Source: CAVZRC01 sp963777695
GTDB lineage: Bacteria > Planctomycetota > Planctomycetia > Isosphaerales > Isosphaeraceae
Direction: 5' to 3'
Assembly: GCA_963777695.1 (NCBI GenBank)
Contig: CAVZRC010000003.1
Coordinates: 3,472,001 to 3,536,000 of the forward strand
DNA length: 64,000 nucleotides
A model generated the notes under the pieces. The model made no database searches, had not been told where the DNA came from, and worked only from the letters and a program-made list of their open reading frames with translations. Made by a program: the position numbers and the translations under genes. Of the stretch, positions 57,818 to 64,000 are shown in pieces (the first letter of the stretch is position 1; every line of letters begins with the position of its first letter).

Positions 57818-58048
57818 GGTGGAGTCTCCTCGATCGTGATCCCATGCGGGCGACGAGGGGCCCCGTCCTACCGCCGCCCGACTGAGTAAGCGTTGGCTCT
57901 TCGGAATCCTTAAGATGCAATCCTGGTGCCGAATCGACCGGAGGCGCTTCCACTCCGGATGTTGAGGATTCACCAGGGAAGTCGGAACAATGCGGTCGTC
58001 CCGGTACATTACAGAGTAAAGGCACCCCGAGTCCTGGAGGCCGGATCA

Positions 58049-60115
58049 GTGAGGATCAGGCAGAGCATTGCAGCTATGCGTCAGATCGAGCTCGCCCTCA
58101 ACGTCGGGACGGTCTCCGGCCTGACGGACCGCCAACTGCTGGAGGAGTTCGCGTCACCGGGGGACCCTTTCGCCGAACTCGCCTTCGCCGCGATCGTTCA
58201 CCGGCATGGACCGATGGTCCTGCGCGTCTGCCGGAGCATCCTCAAGGACCACCACGACTCCGAGGACGCCTTCCAGGCCACCTTCTTGATCCTGGCTCGG
58301 AAGGCTAACACCCTCTGGGTCCAGGATTCGCTGGGCCCCTGGCTCAATGGGGTCGCCTGCCGGGTCGCGGGCACGGCCAGGAAGGCCGCGATCCGACGCC
58401 GAGCCCACGAGCATCGGGCGGCGAGCCTGGCGACAACCGCGGAATCGTACGAGACACCGCAAGACATCGGGGGCATCGTGCATGAAGAGATCGCCCGGCT
58501 GCCGGAACGATACCGAGCTCCGGTCGTCCTCTGCGACCTCGAGGAGTACACCTACGAGGACGCGGCACGCACGTTGGGTTGGCCAATCGGGACGATCAAG
58601 AGCCGACTGGCCCGTGGCCGCCAACGCCTGCGGTCCCGGCTGCTCCGGCGCGGGATCGCCCCATCGGGAGTCCTCCTGGCGTCGGCCGTCACCCCGAAAT
58701 CCCAAGCGGCGGTTCCATCGGCCTTGATCGATGCGACGGCTCATCTGGCGGCAAGGCTCGGTGCGGGCCGCGCGACGGCCATGGTGACCCCGACCACAGT
58801 CCGTGTCCTCATGGAAGGAGTCCTGAAGAAGATGTTCCTCTCGAAGCTGAAAACGGCCACTGCGTTCTTACTCGTCGGATGCGGGATCCTGTCCTCGGCA
58901 ACCCTCTGGATCGGACCGGCGACGAAGGCAGCCGGGCCGTTCGGAGATCCCATCCAACAGGTCGCGCAACGAAGTACCGGTGTCGAAACCGAGGAGCCGG
59001 CCCCGGCCAAGCCTCCAATGCCCGCGGTCTTCGCACCGGCTCGTCCCGGCCGTAGACCATCCAGGCCATGGGAGACCGTGGTCCGGATCAAGGTCATCCA
59101 GGATCACGCCACGGGATTCGGCTCGGGGACGATCATCCAGAGCACGTCCGACGCCTCGATCATCCTGACCGCGGCGCATCATTTCCAGGTCCCCAACGTC
59201 GGGCCTCCCGGCAAATTCCCCTACAGAATTCAGGTCAACTTGTTTGATGCCAAACTCGAAGGCGATCCGCCGCGGGTCCATCGCCTCGAAACGGTCGCCG
59301 GCGAGCTGATGGACTACCGGTTCGATCTCGACATCGCCCTGGTCCGGATCAGGCCCGGTCGTCGATTAGTCACCGCGAGGATCGTCCCACGGCTCTGGCA
59401 GCCGCGATGGCGCATGAAGATGCAAACAATCGGCTGTTCGGAGGGACAGGACGCCACCCTCTTGCAGACGACGATCACCAACCCTCGAACGCAAGGGTTC
59501 CTCGCAGGTAGCAACTACATAGGGATCGAGTGCCGGACCGCTCCGAAACAAGGGCGATCCGGCGGAGGTCTGTTCACGACCGACGATTACCTCGCGGGTG
59601 TATGCAACTACGCGGAGCCCAAGGGAAATCATGGCCTATATGCCACGCCTCGCTCAATCTATACCTTGCTCGATCGGAATAACTTGACTTCGCTTTATAC
59701 CTCGACGACCGTGCCCGAGGAGCAACTCGATGATTTGATTCACGTCGCGGAGGACCAGTTGGAAAATCACGAGCGCGAGCTACTCGATCGGACGCTCGAA
59801 CGTCTGCGGGCCCTCATCGAAGAGCGACGAGCAGGGCTGAATGCCGAGCTCGAGACGCTGGATGCGGTCTACTCCCGGCGAATCGATGAGCTCAGTCGCG
59901 AGGAGGCCGTGGATGGGGAAAGAAAGACCGGCGTCGCAAGTCCATCCGCCTCAAGTCACGATCGCGAGACCGAACCTCTACCAAGCCCTGTCAAGGCTCC
60001 TCCCCGGTCGGGCATGACCGACCATGAGAGACGCCTTGGGGACGTCGAGCAGAAACTCGAAAGGATCCTCAAGATTCTGGAGGAAACCCGCGGAGGGCGT
60101 ACCCCCGATCGCTGA
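58049..60115 (+). CDS. ECF sigma factor fused to TM and trypsin-like protease
   Basis: 688 residues from a GTG at 58049 with GGAGG 8 nt upstream; an ATG at 58076 is the alternative. Residues 40-105 are sigma region 2 (GPMVLRVCRSILKDHHDSED), and 145-200 region 4 (LPERYRAPVVLCDLEEYTYE, AARTLGWPIGTIKSRLARGR). One membrane helix lies at about 267-290 (LKTATAFLLVGCGILSSATL). A Pro-rich linker leads to a trypsin-like domain with a complete triad: H377 in ILTAAHHF, D428 in DLDIALVRI and S504 in QGRSGGGLF. A coiled-coil tail follows. The layout implies a membrane-bound sigma factor with a protease on the other side. Planctomycete ECFs with C-terminal extensions are known; this combination is notable. 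Confidence 0.85.
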   Translation: MRIRQSIAAMRQIELALNVGTVSGLTDRQLLEEFASPGDPFAELAFAAIVHRHGPMVLRVCRSILKDHHDSEDAFQATFLILARKANTLWVQDSLGPWLNGVACRVAGTARKAAIRRRAHEHRAASLATTAESYETPQDIGGIVHEEIARLPERYRAPVVLCDLEEYTYEDAARTLGWPIGTIKSRLARGRQRLRSRLLRRGIAPSGVLLASAVTPKSQAAVPSALIDATAHLAARLGAGRATAMVTPTTVRVLMEGVLKKMFLSKLKTATAFLLVGCGILSSATLWIGPATKAAGPFGDPIQQVAQRSTGVETEEPAPAKPPMPAVFAPARPGRRPSRPWETVVRIKVIQDHATGFGSGTIIQSTSDASIILTAAHHFQVPNVGPPGKFPYRIQVNLFDAKLEGDPPRVHRLETVAGELMDYRFDLDIALVRIRPGRRLVTARIVPRLWQPRWRMKMQTIGCSEGQDATLLQTTITNPRTQGFLAGSNYIGIECRTAPKQGRSGGGLFTTDDYLAGVCNYAEPKGNHGLYATPRSIYTLLDRNNLTSLYTSTTVPEEQLDDLIHVAEDQLENHERELLDRTLERLRALIEERRAGLNAELETLDAVYSRRIDELSREEAVDGERKTGVASPSASSHDRETEPLPSPVKAPPRSGMTDHERRLGDVEQKLERILKILEETRGGRTPDR

Positions 60116-60253
60116 GCGGAGACCGGAAGCCCGTCTCTCGGATGGAAAAAAGCCGAGTTTCAGAACCGATGGCATCCCTCGCGACATTATGGTGAAAGGA
60201 TCGTGTCAAGGTCGGCGAGAGAATAATGGCCAGGCGGCTGAGGGGCAGACACC

Positions 60254-61716
60254 GTGATTGTGAATCGACGGGGCGGGGTCGTCCTCCGGCAGCTCCAGAC
60301 CCTGTTCAACATCGGGACAATCGGCGAGCTGACCGACGGTCAACTCCTGGAGCGATTCGCGACGGATCCGGACGAGGTGGCCGAGCTGGCCTTCTCGGCG
60401 CTGATCGAGCGGCACGGGCGCTGGTCTGGCGCGTCTGCCTGGCCATCCTCCGCGACGAGCACGATGCGGAGGATGCCTTCCAGGCGACCTTCCTCGTCCT
60501 GGTCCGCAAGTCGCGGTCGCTCTGGGTCGAGGATTCATTGGGTCCGTGGCTCCACCAGGTCGCCTGCCGGACGGCATCTTGTCTCCGGAGGACCGTCATC
60601 CGCCGACGCACGCACGAGCGGCGTCTCGCCGAGAGGGAGCCATTCCGGTCGGTCGAGGTCGGGACCTCGCGCGACCCCGACCAGGATGCTGCGATCCATG
60701 AGGAAGTGAACAGGCTCCCGGAGAAGTACCGCGCGCCGGTCGTGCTCTGCGACCTGGAAGGGCGGACGCACCGGGAGGCGGCGCGGTTCCTCGGCTGGCC
60801 GATCGGGACCGTCAAGAGCCGGCAGGCGCAGGCCCGCGAACTGCTCCGCGAGCGGTTGGCTCGGCGAGGGCTCGGACCGGACGGGGCCGTAGCCGTCGCC
60901 GAGTCGCCCAGGCCATCCATCCAGGCCGTGATCCCGAAAGAGCTATCGCGGAGCACCGCCATGGCCGCCATGCAGCAGGCGGGTCGTCTGATGAAGGGGT
61001 TCGCCGTTTCGTCTCAGGTCCTCACACTCACACAAGGAGTCCTTCGAGCCATGTTGTGGATCAGAGTTCGTTTCCTCGCGTTCGCCGCCATCGTGTTGGG
61101 GATCGCCTCCAGCGGGGCGAGCGTCTATGTGTGCGGCTCTCAGGAGCCGGCGACGAAGGATGGACAATCCGCCTCGGAGCGGCCAACCGCCTCTCCAGAC
61201 CCGCGGCTCTCCAGGAAAACGGCCGCGGAGCCCCCCACCGACGCGTCGCGGGCGAGGCTGAAGGCGCAGCGACTGGCCGCGCGAAAGGCCAAGGCCACCT
61301 ACGAGATCGCCAGGCTGACCCGCGAGCTCGCCGAGATCGCCGTCGAGGAATATCGCGATCTGACGTACCCCAAGGACCTGGCCACCGTCGAGGGCGAGAT
61401 CAAGCTCGCCGAATCCGACCTGACCCGCGGCGAGGATCGCCTCGAGTGGGCCAGGAGGATGCAAGCGAAAGGGTACGTCTCGCAGGCCCAGAAGGTCTCG
61501 GAAGAGCTGAGCCTCAAGAAGGCCCAGTTCGCCCTCGAGCAAGCCCAGAGCAAGCGGAAGATCCTGGTCGATTACACCCGGGGCAAGACACTCAAGGAGC
61601 TCCAGAGCGATGTGGAGAAGGCCCATGCCAACGAGCTCTTTGAGAAGCAAGTCTGGGAGACTGAGGAGGCCAGGGCGGCCGAGTTGGAGCGCCAGTTTCT
61701 ATCGAACACCCGGTGA
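60254..61716 (+). CDS. ECF sigma factor fused to TM and coiled coil
   Basis: About 487 residues when repaired, starting at GTG 60254 with GAGGGG 10 nt upstream. Paralog of the preceding sigma gene over regions 2 and 4: DEHDAEDAFQATFLVLVRKS and KYRAPVVLCDLEGRTHREAA, then LGWPIGTVKSRQAQARELLR. A break near 60420 (ERHGR / ALVWRVCLAIL) splits region 2. After region 4 comes one membrane helix (FLAFAAIVLGIASSGASVYV), then a Lys/Glu-rich coiled coil (RARLKAQRLAARKAKATYEI ... KGYVSQAQKVSEELSLKKAQ) like the hairpin of HlyD-type adaptors. It replaces the protease of its neighbour. 138 bp separate the two genes, so they may be co-regulated. Confidence 0.82.
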
Positions 61717-62101
61717 GTCTCGGACGCTGCGCCGACCCCTCCTGGTCTCGAGCGATACTCGACGAGGTCGGCCAGGTCGGTTGGCCATGGTGCACCCGGT
61801 TGATCCAGTTCGCGATCGTACGAACCGGAATCCGGGACTCCCACTTCCCAGAGTACCTCATCTTGCCGGGGAAATCCTGTTCCCTGAGAATGGAGGGAAT
61901 CCTTTAGAAGGATCTTGGCCAGGAGAGGATAGAGCGAGCACCGACATCTCCAACGCAAGCGACTCGATGTCGTCACGGAAGTGTCTAACCTCTCCGAACC
62001 TCCCTCGAGGAGTTAACGTCCGGGAGAAAGCACACGGACTCTTGCGTCGAACCAATTTTGCACATGATATGCGAAGCTTCCGCTGTGATAAGGATAACAG
62101 C
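61717..62101. other. Intergenic region, no gene recognised
   Basis: 385 bp between the second sigma gene and the HEPN cassette. One 64-codon plus-strand frame (61713-61907) has no family-like sequence and starts inside the sigma gene. It should hold the cassette promoter; none is evident. Confidence 0.4.
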
Positions 62102-62344
62102 ATGACGGATACTCGAAACGGAAATCGGCTCCAGGTCTTGGACGGAGGGCGTGGAGGACCCTACATCAAGATTACGACGGACCAACTCGGCGAAGCACGG
62201 AAGTTGCTCGATCAGCATGCGGTCCCTTACTGGGTCGATTCGGTCGCGATCTCGATCGACGGCAGGCCCGCCGTCACGGTGATCAATCTAGGCCTGAACA
62301 ACGATGCATCCCGCGTGCAAGCGATCCTCGACGGTGCTGGCTGA
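62102..62344 (+). CDS. Small hypothetical protein, first gene of HEPN cassette
   Basis: 80 residues from the ATG at 62102, with AAGGATAAC upstream. The sequence (LQVLDGGRGGPYIKITTDQL, then ARKLLDQHAVPYWVDSVAIS) looks like a small alpha/beta domain ending NNDASRVQAILDGAG. It ends 13 nt before the HEPN-like gene, whose ribosome site AAGGAGG overlaps the stop region. The two are therefore surely co-transcribed. By analogy with HEPN modules it may be the antitoxin or partner, but no known antitoxin family is recognised. Confidence 0.75.
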   Translation: MTDTRNGNRLQVLDGGRGGPYIKITTDQLGEARKLLDQHAVPYWVDSVAISIDGRPAVTVINLGLNNDASRVQAILDGAG

Positions 62345-62357
62345 AAGGAGGCAGCCC

Positions 62358-63059
62358 ATGCCGATGGCCGATCAGATTCGGGATCTCTCGGATCGTAGCC
62401 AGGCCGAACTGCTTACGGCCCACGATTATTATGAGCACACCAAGGCGGTCTGGCGGCTCGCGGAAGAGCTTACCGGCATGGGCCACACCTATGTCATCCA
62501 GATCCCCGGGACTGAGGCCGGACTAACATTGGTGGAGTTGGTCGCACAGTCGCAGGATTATATAGCCAGATACCTCGCGGAGTCTGTCTTCCAGCAGTAT
62601 GTCTCCCTCTTCGAGGATTTCGTCTTCGAACTACTCCGGCTCTGGCTCTCCGCCTATCCCGCCGGTATCCCCAACAAGGACAAGAAACCCGTCAACCTCG
62701 CGACGATCATCGACGCCCTCGACAAGGAGGCCATCATCGACCTCGTCATTCAGCGGGAACTGAACGCACTCCGGTACGAGCGACCGACTGCCTGGTTCCG
62801 CTACCTCAATGACCGGGTCTAGCTCGGCTGCCCGACCGACGACCAGATCGAGCGTCTGGCCGAGATCAAGGCGTCGCGCGACATCCTGATCCACAATCGT
62901 GGGATCGTCAATGAGACTTATGTCCAGAAGTCGGGAGGCCGTGCTCGATATCGAGTCGGACAGCGAATGGAGATCCCCGAACCCTACCTCCGCGAGACCT
63001 GGCTCTTGATCGACGAAATCGTCCGGGACATGGCATCGGCGACGATCGCCAAGGCTTGA
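62358..63059 (+). CDS. HEPN-like protein with in-frame TAG
   Basis: 233 codons with an AAGGAGG site 7 nt before the ATG. Helical throughout. The C-terminal part contains R174-x4-H179 (KASRDILIHNRG), the R-x(4-6)-H motif of HEPN ribonucleases. A TAG at 62820-62822 (codon 155, YLNDRV-stop-LGCPTDD) interrupts the frame, which remains open and family-like after it to the TGA at 63057. The stop could be a read error, a nonsense mutation or, less likely, a functional split. The stand-alone N-terminal product (154 residues) would lack the HEPN motif. HEPN proteins act in toxin-antitoxin and phage-defence systems. Confidence 0.7.
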
Positions 63060-63074
63060 TGGGCAGTGCGCTTC

Positions 63075-64000
63075 CTACCTTCGGCCGATGGCGGATTCAC
63101 CCACCTGGCGGCGTCTGCGATTGCGAGCGCCGACCCGCTTCGAAGCTGCCGAATCCGACCGATCGTCCTGCTCTTCCCGGGCGAGTCGTCGCTGGAGTAG
63201 GACCAGCACCGCCGATTCTTCGGGGCTCAGCCCGCGGACATCGGCCATCTGCTCGAGGGCACGCCGGCGCAATGAATCCAGCATCGTCCCTTCGAGATAG
63301 GCGTCGATGACGCCCGGATGCACGTAGCACTTGCGGCAGACGCTCGGCGTATTGCCCAGCTTGCGAGCCACCGACTCGATGGCGCGTACGATGTTCTTCT
63401 TCGCCTGGACCTTCGAGTCGAACGCCTCGAACTCTTGCAGGGCGATCGTGGCCAGGACCGTGCCGGCCCAGGTGCGGAAATCCTTGGCCGTGAAATCCTC
63501 TCCCGTGATCGTGCGGAGGTATTCGTTGACGTCGTCCGAGCCGATGTCGCGGACCTGCCCCTCGTCGTCGATGTACTGGAGCAGCTCCTGGCCGGGTAGC
63601 TCCTGGCAACGCTTGACGACCTGGGCCAGCCGGCGGTCGTTGATGGCCACCGAGTGATTGATGCCGCTCTTGCCGCGGAACTGGAATCGCACGGTCCCGC
63701 CCTCGATCTTCGCATGCCGATCGCGCATCGTCGTCAGGCCGAACGAGTTGTTATCGCGCGCATATTTGTCGTTGCCGACGCGGATCAGAGTGGTCTCCAG
63801 CAGGCGGACCACGGCGGCGAGGACCTTGCGCCTCGGCAGGCCGTCGAGCTTCAAGTCGCGGTCCGTGGCCCGACGAATTTTCGCCAGCGACCGGCCGAAG
63901 GCCAGCGTCCGCCCATACTTGGATTCGTTGCGCAACGAGTGCCACTTCGCATGATATCGGTATTGTTTACGACCCCGATCATCGCGACCGGTCGCCTGGA
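63075..64000 (-). CDS. DNA topoisomerase IB, partial (C-terminal)
   Basis: At least 308 residues are visible; the start is beyond the right edge. The frame runs upstream of the ATG-led ORF (QATGRDDRGRKQYRYHAKWH at the edge), so 63935 is not the start. Features of the poxvirus-type bacterial TopIB are the core (NESKYGRTLAFGRSLAKIRR; RFQFRGKSGINHSVAINDRR), DFTAKDFRTWAGTVLATIAL with conserved Arg, and the catalytic Tyr in SVCRKCYVHPGVIDAYLEG. A Glu/Arg-rich C-terminal tail follows. It relaxes supercoils through a 3'-phosphotyrosine. It converges on the HEPN-like gene, 15 bp apart. Confidence 0.9.
   Translation of the reverse strand, partial: QATGRDDRGRKQYRYHAKWHSLRNESKYGRTLAFGRSLAKIRRATDRDLKLDGLPRRKVLAAVVRLLETTLIRVGNDKYARDNNSFGLTTMRDRHAKIEGGTVRFQFRGKSGINHSVAINDRRLAQVVKRCQELPGQELLQYIDDEGQVRDIGSDDVNEYLRTITGEDFTAKDFRTWAGTVLATIALQEFEAFDSKVQAKKNIVRAIESVARKLGNTPSVCRKCYVHPGVIDAYLEGTMLDSLRRRALEQMADVRGLSPEESAVLVLLQRRLAREEQDDRSDSAASKRVGARNRRRRQVGESAIGRR

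Noticed and set aside
17199..62822. Stop codon reassignment or selenocysteine to explain in-frame stops
   Set aside because: TAG and TGA serve as normal stops of intact genes in the window, and the three in-frame stops fall among many frame breaks, so errors explain them better.
1..64000. tRNA or rRNA genes
   Set aside because: No cloverleaf-like sequence with a recognisable T-loop or rRNA core was seen on either strand.

Overview
The window looks like chromosome of a planctomycete, most likely of the Isosphaeraceae/Gemmataceae type. The grounds are a GC-rich base composition, very large TPR proteins, a VIT/von Willebrand A surface protein, a DUF1080 (3-keto-disaccharide hydrolase type) protein, ECF sigma factors that carry C-terminal membrane and periplasmic domains, a BNR sialidase and an isolated Tad-type secretin. 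This is inferred from protein families; no rRNA or tRNA gene was recognised.

Layout. 0-1.1 kb: two small leftward ORFs at the edge and a protein with an integrase-like SAM fold. 1.1-2.07 kb: a gene-free island of degenerate repeats. 2.07-14.0 kb: one giant exported TPR protein (about 3,970 codons) split by four frame breaks. 14.0-14.3 kb: a cluster of palindromes between convergent genes. 14.3-17.4 kb: a leftward zinc-ribbon/TM/TPR protein. 17.6-19.6 kb: a Tat-exported sulfite-oxidase-type molybdoenzyme and its di-haem cytochrome c. 20.1-23.2 kb: an HNH-like protein, then an HDOD/histidine kinase and an excisionase-HTH response regulator. 23.8-28.2 kb: MnmG, thiol peroxidase, DUF1080 and GrpE. 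28.2-35.3 kb: sulfotransferase, VIT/vWA protein, small toxin-antitoxin-like genes, sialidase and an LRR protein. 35.4-38.5 kb: aldehyde dehydrogenase, nitrilase-family amidase and a ParE-type toxin-antitoxin pair. 38.6-42.3 kb: a three-gene Tad-like outer-membrane module. 42.7-45.6 kb: KaiC-like ATPase, SDR and a membrane protein. 45.6-51.0 kb: an ABC ATPase, permease and large accessory protein. 51.2-54.7 kb: two tandem polytopic membrane paralogs. 54.8-57.8 kb: PepSY membrane protein, ApbE-DUF2271 and a DJ-1/PfpI protein. 58.0-61.7 kb: two tandem ECF sigma factors joined to a membrane segment, one with a trypsin-like protease domain. 62.1-63.1 kb: a two-gene HEPN cassette. 63.1 kb to the end: DNA topoisomerase IB, running off the window.

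Two things colour the whole annotation. First, conserved genes are interrupted at about twenty places by single-base frame breaks or in-frame stops, in unrelated housekeeping and accessory genes alike. This is more like a draft assembly or error-prone reads than real gene decay, so genes are described as repaired where the reading frame clearly resumes. Second, the intergenic DNA carries several dispersed palindromic families. A 63-bp double hairpin sits between convergent genes in three places, and a roughly 125-bp MITE-like element with terminal inverted repeats occurs twice.

The least ordinary parts are the tandem membrane-tethered sigma factors (one with a built-in protease), the HEPN cassette beside topoisomerase IB, the giant TPR protein, and the way the 63-bp repeat supplies the stop codons of both flanking genes at 37.9 kb.
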